From positions 248,001 through 312,000 of the forward strand of contig JAKVAZ010000006.1 in NCBI GenBank assembly GCA_022447225.1: a stretch of DNA of 64,000 nt, given 5' to 3'. Below, piece after piece: positions 28,253 through 37,887 of the stretch (position 1 is the stretch's first letter; the number at the start of each line of letters is the position of its first letter). Both the position numbers and the translations under genes were made by a program. Origin of the DNA: Fuerstiella sp. GTDB lineage: Bacteria > Planctomycetota > Planctomycetia > Planctomycetales > Planctomycetaceae. A model generated the notes under the pieces. The model was not told where the DNA came from. It worked only from the letters and a program-made list of their open reading frames with translations, and did not search any database.

Positions 28253-29299
28253 TTAGAAGTTGGCGCTGCCACCGAGGGGCAGACCGTCTTGGATGTTTCC
28301 AAGTTGCTGGAAGGTAAGCAGGTCCATGTCTTCACTGACGAACTGAACGCTACCGTCGGCGAGGGTGTAGAAGCAGCCACCAGTGTGATAGCTGTTTGCA
28401 CCAGCACCCCAAGGATATCCTGCACCACTCGTGATCGGGCCATCATTGATTTTCCAGCCCGAGTTAATTGCTGCGTTGTGGATAATCGTAGTACTTGCGG
28501 GGTCCGCCCATGCCACGAAGCTGTGGAAGCTTGGAGTCTTCTCACCAATGACGATAACATTGGAGGTTCCGTCGCTTACGTCACGGACACCAAGAGATCG
28601 GTTGCCTTGAGCAGAGGCCGGGAATTCCGGAATGTCAGCACGCATGTCGAACAGACCTGCAGGGAAAGGTGCAAGCGGGTCAGTGACGTCGCTTGACCAT
28701 GAACTGGCAGAGGTAACGCCGGCGTATGTGGTGATACCACAGATCACGTTGTCGCAGGCGGCGTTGTTGTTGAACGCTTTGCACCACGTGTTGTTAACCG
28801 GTCGACTTGACGTAGGATCAGCCGGACCACTTGATGGAGTCGGGTCACTTGGGCACAACAGGAACGGCAGAGGAGTCCCGGCAACAGTTACGTTCGGGAT
28901 CTTGGTGTTTCCTGTACCGAAGAAGCTGTTATGAGTCACGATGTGTGACGTCGAGGTAGAGTGCATTGGCTGTTCCCAGGAGATTTCGCCATACAGAGGC
29001 GCCTGGTCGATGTACGGCAGAAGCCGACCAACGAAACTGAACGTGTTACCACCATTGGCACCAATCTGAGCACCCTGAATACGAACGTGGCTCAGGTGTC
29101 CAAATACACCAAACACGTCGTGATAGTTGTGCAATGCCAAACCGATTTGCTTCAGATTGTTTCGACACTGGGTACGTCGAGCTGCTTCGCGAGCCTGCTG
29201 TACAGCTGGCAGCAGCAGAGAGATGAGAACTGCGATGATGGCGATTACCACCAGCAATTCAATTAACGTGAATCCGCGATTTTTACGCTGTCGCATCAT
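28253..29299 (-). CDS. DUF1559 family pseudopilin-like protein
   Basis: 348 residues. The N-terminus is a type IV prepilin/pseudopilin signal: basic residues then [20 protein letters not shown], with cleavage expected after Gly9 and Glu at position +5. The stretch [20 protein letters not shown] is the usual DUF1559 continuation. The C-terminal part contains [20 protein letters not shown], the hallmark H..G....DGSV motif of the family. DUF1559 is expanded to dozens of copies in planctomycete genomes and is thought to be surface- or pseudopilus-related; function unproven. The ribosome-binding site AAGGAAG precedes the ATG at 29299. Confidence 0.95.
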   Translation of the reverse strand: MMRQRKNRGFTLIELLVVIAIIAVLISLLLPAVQQAREAARRTQCRNNLKQIGLALHNYHDVFGVFGHLSHVRIQGAQIGANGGNTFSFVGRLLPYIDQAPLYGEISWEQPMHSTSTSHIVTHNSFFGTGNTKIPNVTVAGTPLPFLLCPSDPTPSSGPADPTSSRPVNNTWCKAFNNNAACDNVICGITTYAGVTSASSWSSDVTDPLAPFPAGLFDMRADIPEFPASAQGNRSLGVRDVSDGTSNVIVIGEKTPSFHSFVAWADPASTTIIHNAAINSGWKINDGPITSGAGYPWGAGANSYHTGGCFYTLADGSVQFVSEDMDLLTFQQLGNIQDGLPLGGSANF

Positions 29300-29847
29300 G
29301 TTACTTCCTTAATGGAACCTTGAGAAAAGACTTTAAACACCTAACTGACTGCCATTGGCACCCTGAAAATTGCAAAAACAACCAGCCGAGTTCCGCGTGC
29401 CGCCGGAACCAAGCTTTCAAACTGTGGGCAACGTATACTGTCGGTACTCCCCCCCCCTTCTGCCTGTTCTATGTGCAAAACTGAAGCACTCACAAACATC
29501 AAAAAATGAAGGCCCGACTTAACAAGTCTACCCGTCCCCCCAATTTAGCCAGCCCTCTTCAATCGAAAAAGTCAAGCTATTTTTAAAGGACTCTATTACC
29601 TCACCCTAAGAAGTTACACGGGAACTAACGGGTTGTCAAGTAGTTGGTTGTTTAGAATCCACACACTTTTTACCAATTTTCTGAAAGTTCCTTCAAAAAA
29701 AAAGAACCAGCTGAATGACCGAAAGGAACAGAAACCCCCATATTTGTCCAACACTGCGAAAAACCACTCAGCCTCAGCTACCAAGCCAGTTAACCACCAA
29801 ATAATTTTTCAGACGCAACTTAAACCTGGAACCGATGGCTTCCGCGA
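29300..29847. other. Upstream region of the DUF1559 gene
   Basis: About 550 bases, AT-rich in its right half. It contains a run of nine Cs at 29449-29457 (G9 on the coding strand of the DUF1559 gene), located just upstream of a -10-like TATACG around 29429-29434. No gene is supported here; the plus frame 29633-29908 is low complexity. Confidence 0.45.
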
Positions 29848-31521
29848 CTACTCCTGCGCTCGACCAACGAGTTTGATCTCGCCCCAGTTGACCGGCGTCT
29901 GCGGATGACGAAGCTCGGCCCAGTCGTAGTAATAGTTCTGTTGATCGTCGTCACGGTCGCCAACGAGGAAGTCAATCGGGAACGACATTCCCGCGTGCGG
30001 CTTAATGCCAAGCTCCTGCCACGGCAAGGCGAGTTCGACGCTGTAGCCTGAATCATTATCCTCACTGTTGTTCAGGCTTCCGCGAAGCTTCACAGCATGT
30101 TGAAACCGACTGTTCCACGTCTTGTCCTCACGAGGACCTGAGGCATCACTGACGACATTCTCCACCGTAATCGTATAATAGTAATCATTCTTTTCCATCT
30201 GCTCCGGACGATCGCCGTGCGGGTCAATGTTAACCTCCACACAGTCATCGCTGAACACGGAACCGTCCCGATCTTTCACTCCACCCTGCAGATCGGTATC
30301 AACGACATCAAAGGCCACATAAAGATTATCCTCGTCCCATAACACGGCGCAGCGAGCGGTGTCAGTCCCCCATGGGGTCAGGACCCGTGGTCGAAGCAGC
30401 ACGGTCCAGCGGGCCCGCTGCCAGTCGGTCAGATCTCCATCGACCTTTATTTCATCGTAAACCGGCCACGCCTGGTCCGCGAGTTGTCGGGGATTCGGAT
30501 TCATAACCAGTGTCCCCTCTCCATCCTCGATGTGCAACCCCTGCCCCTGCAGTGGACGCTTGAGGCGTTCGGGGTGCTTCATGTGGGCCCTCATCTCTTC
30601 CGGATTTCCACCCAGCCAGCCACCACTCAGGTTCTCACCAGGAATGTCGTAGGTATTAAAATGCGAAGGCAACACAAAGGCAGCGTCGATTGAGTTCGCC
30701 AGTTTGGCTCCTCGTTCACCACCCATGTACTGCAGCGGCGCTGGCTGAATCAGCAGATCAATGTCACGAAAGTCCATGATGTGAGGAAAATCCTCGTGTT
30801 TTTCAATCGTGCTGTTGTCACCCGTGTAATAGACCCGATTCTCACCATCATCAACCAGATAGCCGGAGGCGTACGTTGGTGGCCCGTGGGTCGCATACGT
30901 CCATTCCACATTCATTCCGGCGATTTCGCGAATTTGTCCCGCCAGGGCCACATGAATTCGCTCTTCCGGAATCCCCACATCCAGAAATTTCTGCTTCATT
31001 TCAAGCGGACCGCAAAAGTGCGCATTCGTCTGCTTACCAAGTATTCGCAGAGTCTTCGACGCACCGTGATCCTCATGCGCATGACTCACCACGACGAGGT
31101 CACACTGAGGCAACTCCCGGGCCAGCAACGGCATTCGGAATCTCAGCGGCACCACATTGTCGCATTGCCAAACCGGCTGCAACCATTCTCCTGGACCGGA
31201 TTTCCGGAGTCCCATCTCTGACCCCAGCGGGTCTGAGTCTCGCGCCAGTTCAATAACGGGATCGGTTAGCACGACTTTATCGCCGATCTGCACAGCAAAT
31301 CCGGAGTTCCCAACCCACCATGCAGTAATCCCCCGATGACTTGCCGATGCCTTAATCGACTCAACAATGACATTCGGATCTGGCCTGCCGACCGGAACAT
31401 GTGGATCGATGTCGGGGACTGTCGTCGTGATCTGGGCATCAACCACGGTTATGCCAAAAAGAAGAGCGCCAAACACAGCTGTGCTTCGCGCCAGCCGTTT
31501 TCCCGTTTTCATACCAGCCAT
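29848..31521 (-). CDS. Secreted metallo-beta-lactamase-fold hydrolase with CBM9-like domain
   Basis: 557 residues from the ATG at 31521, which has a GCAGGA ribosome-binding site; the open frame starts 47 codons earlier without support. A signal peptide (STAVFGALLFGITVVDA) leads into an MBL-fold domain resembling the UlaG/RomA group: WVGNSGFAVQIGDKVVLTDP, then the metal motif VVSHAHEDHG, then VYYTGDNS and LPSHFN. After a short linker, residues about 345-555 look like a family-9 carbohydrate-binding (DOMON-like) sandwich: IKVDGDLTDWQRARW, NLYVAFDVVDTDLQ, DDCVEVNIDPHGDR. The fusion suggests hydrolysis of a phosphodiester, lactone or similar ester on or near sugars outside the cytoplasm. Substrate not readable. 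Confidence 0.85.
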   Translation of the reverse strand: MAGMKTGKRLARSTAVFGALLFGITVVDAQITTTVPDIDPHVPVGRPDPNVIVESIKASASHRGITAWWVGNSGFAVQIGDKVVLTDPVIELARDSDPLGSEMGLRKSGPGEWLQPVWQCDNVVPLRFRMPLLARELPQCDLVVVSHAHEDHGASKTLRILGKQTNAHFCGPLEMKQKFLDVGIPEERIHVALAGQIREIAGMNVEWTYATHGPPTYASGYLVDDGENRVYYTGDNSTIEKHEDFPHIMDFRDIDLLIQPAPLQYMGGERGAKLANSIDAAFVLPSHFNTYDIPGENLSGGWLGGNPEEMRAHMKHPERLKRPLQGQGLHIEDGEGTLVMNPNPRQLADQAWPVYDEIKVDGDLTDWQRARWTVLLRPRVLTPWGTDTARCAVLWDEDNLYVAFDVVDTDLQGGVKDRDGSVFSDDCVEVNIDPHGDRPEQMEKNDYYYTITVENVVSDASGPREDKTWNSRFQHAVKLRGSLNNSEDNDSGYSVELALPWQELGIKPHAGMSFPIDFLVGDRDDDQQNYYYDWAELRHPQTPVNWGEIKLVGRAQE

Positions 31522-32307
31522 ATGTCCTGCTTTCTGATAAATAAGAAGCACGCAATGACAACCGTCCGTGAATGAAAGCCTGCCACCAACATTCTTCCGC
31601 CGACTGCTTCCAATTCCAGCAGTGCCTGGATTGCGCCAGGCTCGACCATGAGCAATTGTCATTCAACTGAGAGATCACCGGTCACTGCAGCATCAAGGTG
31701 TCCGAGCGTCCTGGACGCGAACACTTACTGACGGCAATTGGTCACCGTAAAGCACCGATCTGCACCGTACAAACCACCTAACATAACAGATCGATCTGCA
31801 CATCCAACTCTTGTAGTTGCCTTTTGTGCAGATGACTCTCACCCGAGTAAAATCCAAAGTCGATTTAAGATTGATCCGTTGCCCCAAAGCCTGAGACCGC
31901 CACTGCTCTATTGACATCGACGTAAGTAGGATCTTGTCCTCTGCTGTTAACCGGTTCACCCTATAACCCCGAATAAAGCGAGAAATTACCAAGTGACTGC
32001 GGGCATTTTTTCTCTGTCCTGTCCATGCAATCAAGCTCTTCCCGAATCTCTTTAAACCGGGCATTCGATCTTTTGGCGACGTCGGTCCATGACCGATTCC
32101 GTCGTGCCGGAACGGCTCATCGCAAACCCATCCGATGCGTTTGCGAGATCGTCGCGTGAATCCGTCGTGCCTCAGCAAGCCGCCCCGCACCGTTCACCGG
32201 AAAGTCGGACACCCTGCGGTGCGGGATGACTGCAACAACGAACGAGGTTCCGGCGTGCGTTAAAACTAAGCCATTCGGCCGTCATCGATTGCTGACTCAG
32301 CGCTGCA
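31522..32307. other. Intergenic region without a supported gene
   Basis: Nearly 800 bases. The minus frame 31693-32190 (165 codons) is the longest, but it is unusually rich in Arg, Cys and Trp, lacks a ribosome-binding site and matches no family that I know. No clear hairpin or repeat was found. It should contain the promoter of the gene starting at 31521. Confidence 0.45.
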
Positions 32308-33651
32308 TCAGGCAGCCACACCACGACTGTCGTGATCAGAGTGACGTTCGTAATCAGGGGCCTCCAGTGTCTTCAGAATCAGACGCACCGTGTGTGGAAT
32401 TGCCCCTTTCTGCGAAAGAACCAGCTGGCGGGCCGCTGCCCCCAGTTCAGTCCTGCGGCGGACGTCAAACAGCAGTTGCCGGACCTGCGTCTCAAAATCA
32501 TCCGTAGAAGTAACCTCAATGGCTGCGTCACTGGAAATCAGCATCCGCACAATATCCCGAAAATTCCACGTATTTGGACCAAACAACACAGCTGCACCGT
32601 ATGCCGCGGGCTCCAGCATGTTCTGGCCTCCCCGCGTTCCAAAGCTGCCCCCGACATATGCCACGTCGCTCAGACCCCAGCAGACTCCCAGTTCACCAAT
32701 CGTATCCATTAGAATCACAGCATCTGACGGCACACGCGGTCGGGAATCATCAAGCATTGTGCGCCGAACGTACTTCAGATTTCTGCGAGACAGCAATTCC
32801 GCCACGGCATTAAATCGCTCCTGATGCCGGGGAACCAGGATCAGTCGAACTCCCGGATACTCAGACCGCAACTTCCGCCACGCGTCAATCACCATTTCCT
32901 CCTCGGGAGACTGCGTGCTGCCGGCGATCAGTACAGTTTCTGTATCACTCAGACAGAACAACTTCCGAAGTGCGAGTGTGTCTGCATTCGATCGATCCGT
33001 ATTAACACCGTCAAATTTCACGGAACCAGTCACCACAGTACACGGTGGACGAGTGCCGAGAGCAATCAATCGCTGAGCATATTCCTGTGTTTGAGTCGCA
33101 ACAACAGAGAAATGACGCATCAGAGGCTGAATCAGTGGCTTCACCCGTGAATAACCCCGATAGCTGCGATCGCTCATACGTGCGTTGATCACCGCAGTTT
33201 TTATTCTTCTTAGTCGGCAGGCATTCAAAAACCCGGGCCAGAATTCAAGCTCCGCCAGCACCACTAAATCGGGCTGCACGCGGGCCAGTGCCTGGTTGAC
33301 GGCCCATGAAAAGTCGAGTGGAAACCAGCTCACAGTACAATCAGAAAACCGCCTGACTGCCAAGTCATACCCGCTGTCGGTCGACGTGGTGATCAGAACT
33401 TGACAACAGTTCTGCGTTGCATCACGGAAGTCCGTGACGATTTTTCGAAGTTGAAGAACCTCTCCAACACTGACGGCATGAAACCAGACGACCGGTTGCG
33501 ATCCATTGAGTTTCGGCAGTCGACCGAGCAGTTTTTGCTGCAGGCCCCGACGGTATCGACCGTGCCGCAGCATTCGCCACAAAATCACAGGCGCCAGAAG
33601 TATAAGCAAACCGGTATAAACAATGTTCAGTAGCTTCAGTAGCCTGGTCAT
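32308..33651 (-). CDS. waaA: 3-deoxy-D-manno-octulosonic acid transferase
   Basis: KDO transferase (KdtA), 447 residues from the ATG at 33651; a GTG 12 codons upstream is possible. It links KDO to lipid A on the cytoplasmic face of the inner membrane. An N-terminal membrane anchor (NIVYTGLLILLAPVILW) precedes the GT30 domain: VVWFHAVSVGEVLQL, LAELEFWPGFLNACR with the catalytic Glu, and in the C-terminal Rossmann lobe LIAGSTQSPEEEMV and YVGGSFGTRGGQNMLEPAAYG. Its presence implies LPS. It follows secA by 63 bases and is probably co-transcribed with it. Confidence 0.93.
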   Translation of the reverse strand: MTRLLKLLNIVYTGLLILLAPVILWRMLRHGRYRRGLQQKLLGRLPKLNGSQPVVWFHAVSVGEVLQLRKIVTDFRDATQNCCQVLITTSTDSGYDLAVRRFSDCTVSWFPLDFSWAVNQALARVQPDLVVLAELEFWPGFLNACRLRRIKTAVINARMSDRSYRGYSRVKPLIQPLMRHFSVVATQTQEYAQRLIALGTRPPCTVVTGSVKFDGVNTDRSNADTLALRKLFCLSDTETVLIAGSTQSPEEEMVIDAWRKLRSEYPGVRLILVPRHQERFNAVAELLSRRNLKYVRRTMLDDSRPRVPSDAVILMDTIGELGVCWGLSDVAYVGGSFGTRGGQNMLEPAAYGAAVLFGPNTWNFRDIVRMLISSDAAIEVTSTDDFETQVRQLLFDVRRRTELGAAARQLVLSQKGAIPHTVRLILKTLEAPDYERHSDHDSRGVAA

Positions 33652-33714
33652 GCGAATCCATTCACGGTGAAACCAGTGACAGACCACCAGGCGGACGCCC
33701 CCGCCTGGTCCCGT

Positions 33715-36700
33715 CTATTTTCCGCAGCATTTTTTGTATTTCTTACCACTTTGACACGGACAGGGATCGTTGCGCCCAATCTTAGGACTCTTGTTGACGA
33801 TAGGGTCGACCGCTTTGTCAGGTTCGCCAGGTTCCGGTCCACTGTTTTCATACTGATCACCGGATTCCTCATCCGGCGGTGCAATGTCATGTTGGGTCGC
33901 TGTGACCTCCCAAAGGGAGCCGACAAACGCCGGACTCTCCTGCTCCAGACGAAAGATCATCTGAGTCGCCTGTTCAGCCACGCGTTCCCACATGGCGTTA
34001 TATGCTTTTCGGCCTTCTCGCTTGTATTCCGTCTTTGGATCTTTTTGTGCGTAACCGGCAAAACTGACACCCTGCTTCAGATGCCCCATAAAGTACAGAT
34101 GGTCCTTCCAGGCTGTGTCGATGAACTCAAGCAGGATCGAACGCTCTGTCTGCTGCAACTCGGGACGAAACGTCCGTTCGATTCCCTGCAGAAACTCTGA
34201 CCGGGCTTCAGCCGGCTTCAGTTCCTGAATCTTTTCAACATCCACCGTCCAGTTGATATCTTCCGAGGCCCAGTCCGCCACAGCTTTGGCCTGTTCAGGT
34301 GTCACCACAGCAGAATCATTCGACGAGTCCGGCAGCAACTCCAGCACTTTGGCTTCAACCTGACGGGAATCCGGTCGAGCTTCCAGGTAGTCCCGACTGG
34401 TCTCCAGCATCAATTCTTCAATTTGATCACTGGACATCGATGACCACTGCTGAGGATCAAAGTGGCGTTTGAAACGCGTACCGGCCCATCGCGCCAGAGA
34501 TTCACGGTTGTATTTTTCGCCGCGCTGTCCATCGCCGGACAGGAACTTGCTGAGACCAACACTGACCGGAAAGGACACTTCCTTCTCGTCGTATTGTTTC
34601 CGAACCAATTTCCGGAGCAGTTCTTCGATCTCCGGAGGTTCCATGGGTTTCAACTCATTGTCATCAAGCGAGAGTGCGAAATGATGAGATGCCCAGCCGC
34701 AGAGTGATTTCGCCTCGAATGCAGGATCCAGCAGGTCGTCCAGGTCCTTCAGTTCCCAGCGATCGAACGATTTGGTTGCCTGCTGGTACAGATATTCGTG
34801 CAATCCATCACGACCAACCTTTTTGAGATCACGTTCATTCAGATTCAAACCGTATTGATGGTTTGCCCATTTCGACATCGCCAACCAGTTCCACTGACTA
34901 TGAAGTTCTTCATCATCGGGCAGGTTGATTTCCAGCTGATCCATAATCAAAGCATCAGCCTGACGGTCAGCTTCCGATTTAAGGAAGCTGACCAGCTGGT
35001 CTTTGGTCATGCCACGAACGTCTGAACTGTCCAGCTCCACATGCAGCCTCTGATCTGCCCAGGCCGCGATTGATGTTTCACGATAGCCGCTTTCCAGGAA
35101 CTGATTCACCATCTTGACAATCTGTTCGTCCATCATTTCGATGAACTGCTCTCGACAGTCGGCACCATCCAGGATTCTTTGACGCCAGGAATACGTACGT
35201 TTACGCTGTTCGTCCATTACCTCGTCGTATTCCAGCAGATTCTTGCGCTGGTCAAAATGACGTTCTTCGATCTTCTTTTGTGCCCCTTCCACCCGTCGCG
35301 TGACCATCGGACTGACGATGGGCTCACCTTCCGTCAACCCTGCCATCTGCATAATGCGTTTGACAAAATCACCGGCAAACAATCGCATGAGTTTGTCGTC
35401 AAGTGAAATGAAGAATCGACTGGATCCGGCATCCCCCTGTCGTCCGGCACGACCACGAAGCTGAAGGTCAATCCGTCGGGAATCATGTCGTTCTGTTCCG
35501 ACAACATGCAGACCGCCCAGGTCAAGAACTTCTTCGGCTTCCTTCTTCATTCCTTCGTTTTCAGCAATTTTTTCCGTCAGCTCATCCCATTCCGATTTCG
35601 GCACGTCCAGACGAGACTCGTAGGTCCTGCTGAGTTCTTCCCAGGCGGTGTGTTCCGGGTTCCCGCCCAGGATGATGTCGGTCCCGCGACCGGCCATATT
35701 GGTCGCGATTGTCACGGCCCCTTTTCGACCGGCCTGAGCCACAATTTCAGCCTCACGCTGATGCTGTTTCGCATTCAGCACGTTGTGTTTGACACCTCGT
35801 TTAGTCAGCCGGTTACTGACGAGTTCTGATGTCTCAATGGAAGTCGTCCCCACCAGCACAGGCCGACCGATCTGATGATGTTCCTCAATTTCCTCAACGA
35901 CAGCTCCCCATTTTTCCTTTTCCGTACCGTAGATATTGTCCGGGTAGTTGATCCTGTGCATATGTCGGTTGGGAGGAATCGCAACAACATCCAGCTGGTA
36001 GATCTTCCAGAACTCCTCTGCTTCGGTCATTGCCGTACCGGTCATGCCTGCCAGCTTTTTATAAAGCCGGAAGTAATTCTGCAGAGTAATCGTGGCCAGC
36101 GTCTGCGATTCTTCTTTGACCTTCACACCTTCCTTGGCTTCGACCGCCTGATGCAGACCGTCACTCCACTGGCGGCCTTCCATTTTGCGGCCGGTGTTCT
36201 CGTCCACAATGACGATTTCGTTACGTTCCACCACGTACGTCACGTCACGTTTGAACAGGTGATGTGCGCGAAGTGCATTATCCAGCAGATGCGGCCATTC
36301 CATATTGCCTGCGGTGTAAAAGCTCTCGACTCCGGCCAGTTCTTCCGCGCGACGCACACCCTCTTCGGTCAGGTGGCAGGTGTGTTCCTTTTCCTTGACT
36401 TCAAAGTCCACATCCCGACGAAGTTGTTTGGCGATGGAGTTCGCCTTGGGGTATTTGTCCAGGTTGTCATGAGCCGGACCGGAAATGATCAGCGGAGTTC
36501 GGGCTTCGTCGATCAGGATATTGTCAATTTCGTCGACGATGGCGTAGTCAAGTGCTCCCTGGACCTGCAAACTGCTGTGCGGCTTCATGTTGTCGCGCAG
36601 GTAATCGAAGCCAAACTGGTTACTCGTACCATAGGTAATGTCGCACGCGTAGTGTTTTTGGCGTTCCTGAGGCCCCATCTCAGACTGAATCGCACCGATC

Positions 36701-37245
36701 GTCAGCCCGAGATTCAGATGAACCGGCCCCATCCATTCCATATCACGGCGGGCGAGGTAGTCATTCACGGTGATCACATGAACTTTACCGGCAAGTGCGT
36801 TCAGGAATGTTGAAAGAGTGGCAACCAGTGTCTTGCCTTCACCGGTCACCATTTCAGAAATCATTCCGTTGTGCAGAATGTAGCCTCCGATGATCTGCAC
36901 ATCGTAATGCCGCATCTTCAAAAACCGGACTCCAGATTCCCGAACAGCCGCAAACGCTTCGGGCATCAAATCGTCGAGTGTCTCCCCGGCACGAAGACGG
37001 GCCCGAAACAAACTTGCCGTCTGTCTGAGTTCGTCATCTGACTTTTTTTGCCATTCGGGTTCGAGCGAAGCAACTCGTTCCAGCAACGATCCGGGAGCCA
37101 CAGACGTGTTACCCTGCTTATCACGGACAAAGCCCAGCTGCCTGATCCGCCGTTCATTCGACGACCCAAACAAATTGGTGATGCCGCGTTCGAATTTCGT
37201 GGTGGCGGCTGTAAAAAAATCGCCAACCTTTTCGAGCAGTTCCAT
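33715..37245 (-). CDS. secA: Protein translocase ATPase SecA, enlarged
   Basis: 1176 residues, against about 900 in E. coli. It drives post-translational export through SecYEG. Walker A is GEGKT near 135-140 and Walker B is VDEIDNILID near 237-246. DEAD-motor motifs ATNMAGRGTDI (about 514-524) and LRGRAGRQGD (about 596-605) are intact. The C-terminus has the zinc-binding SEC-C motif DPCPCQSGKKYKKCCGK that contacts SecB and ribosomes. The extra length lies in the helical wing/scaffold region, residues about 720-1020. There, five units start with Trp-Ala (W729, W793, W851, W920, W992), each followed by a hydrophobic-acidic helix pair. The conserved scaffold end (FIDTAWKDHLYFMGHLKQGV) resumes at 1041. 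Confidence 0.96.
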   Translation of the reverse strand: MELLEKVGDFFTAATTKFERGITNLFGSSNERRIRQLGFVRDKQGNTSVAPGSLLERVASLEPEWQKKSDDELRQTASLFRARLRAGETLDDLMPEAFAAVRESGVRFLKMRHYDVQIIGGYILHNGMISEMVTGEGKTLVATLSTFLNALAGKVHVITVNDYLARRDMEWMGPVHLNLGLTIGAIQSEMGPQERQKHYACDITYGTSNQFGFDYLRDNMKPHSSLQVQGALDYAIVDEIDNILIDEARTPLIISGPAHDNLDKYPKANSIAKQLRRDVDFEVKEKEHTCHLTEEGVRRAEELAGVESFYTAGNMEWPHLLDNALRAHHLFKRDVTYVVERNEIVIVDENTGRKMEGRQWSDGLHQAVEAKEGVKVKEESQTLATITLQNYFRLYKKLAGMTGTAMTEAEEFWKIYQLDVVAIPPNRHMHRINYPDNIYGTEKEKWGAVVEEIEEHHQIGRPVLVGTTSIETSELVSNRLTKRGVKHNVLNAKQHQREAEIVAQAGRKGAVTIATNMAGRGTDIILGGNPEHTAWEELSRTYESRLDVPKSEWDELTEKIAENEGMKKEAEEVLDLGGLHVVGTERHDSRRIDLQLRGRAGRQGDAGSSRFFISLDDKLMRLFAGDFVKRIMQMAGLTEGEPIVSPMVTRRVEGAQKKIEERHFDQRKNLLEYDEVMDEQRKRTYSWRQRILDGADCREQFIEMMDEQIVKMVNQFLESGYRETSIAAWADQRLHVELDSSDVRGMTKDQLVSFLKSEADRQADALIMDQLEINLPDDEELHSQWNWLAMSKWANHQYGLNLNERDLKKVGRDGLHEYLYQQATKSFDRWELKDLDDLLDPAFEAKSLCGWASHHFALSLDDNELKPMEPPEIEELLRKLVRKQYDEKEVSFPVSVGLSKFLSGDGQRGEKYNRESLARWAGTRFKRHFDPQQWSSMSSDQIEELMLETSRDYLEARPDSRQVEAKVLELLPDSSNDSAVVTPEQAKAVADWASEDINWTVDVEKIQELKPAEARSEFLQGIERTFRPELQQTERSILLEFIDTAWKDHLYFMGHLKQGVSFAGYAQKDPKTEYKREGRKAYNAMWERVAEQATQMIFRLEQESPAFVGSLWEVTATQHDIAPPDEESGDQYENSGPEPGEPDKAVDPIVNKSPKIGRNDPCPCQSGKKYKKCCGK

Positions 37246-37887
37246 GTGTCGTGTTGCCTTCGTTTGGCCTTTAAATACCGGAATTGATGTGGTCGGGCCC
37301 GGTGTCAGCCATATATTGATTCAGTGTACGCAACTCAGGTCCGCCAGTGCGACCGGTTAGACAACAGCCCTTTTCAACCACTTCAGTGCAACCGGTTGAA
37401 ACAGGACAGGAGCTACCTGCCGTCAGGACAGCCGACCTCGGCTTGCCATACGTGCCGAATTTGCCCTAAATCCCGCAGCAACAAGTGTATTGCATCGCCG
37501 GAAAACCGGTCAATCCCTGCCAGTCTTCAGTGTCAATCCCGATCAGGCAACGGCTGCACCGCGATTCGTTCGATCACAGGGTGAGATGAATTATACGCAG
37601 ATGACACAACACCCGACGTGAATATTTACACGTATGGACGCGGTCCACCGATCAACCGACCTGCAGCGAAGAAAGCAGCGGCAATGTGCGGAAAATTCCA
37701 GGGACTGTCCATTTAAGTTGTCTACGGTTTTCGACCGGGTAAGCATTTCGAGGCACAGGCACCAAGGGTTCCGGAATCAGGTGGCCGAATGAAGTGAACT
37801 ATGGACGAACGTTGCATTCGGCGTTGGGTCAAACAAAAGAGTCCCGAACGGATACACCGTCCGGGACTTTGAACCCGGTTTGACTGT
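37246..37887. other. Intergenic region upstream of secA
   Basis: About 640 bases between secA and the selenoprotein candidate, both on the minus strand. Apart from the terminator at 37831-37867 I see no gene, tRNA or strong repeat. It should carry the secA promoter. Confidence 0.45.
37831..37867 (-). terminator. Intrinsic terminator after the peroxiredoxin
   Basis: Arms GTCCCG (37841-37846) and CGGGAC (37862-37867), with inner ACGG/CCGT pairs, form a stem of ten pairs with a single mismatch. On the minus strand it is followed by TCTTTTGTTT. It starts about 20 bases after the peroxiredoxin stop. Confidence 0.85.

Noticed and set aside
31693-32190. Minus-strand 165-codon open frame, considered as a transposase remnant
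   Set aside because: No DDE/HTH motifs, no terminal repeats, no ribosome-binding site, odd Arg/Cys/Trp content.
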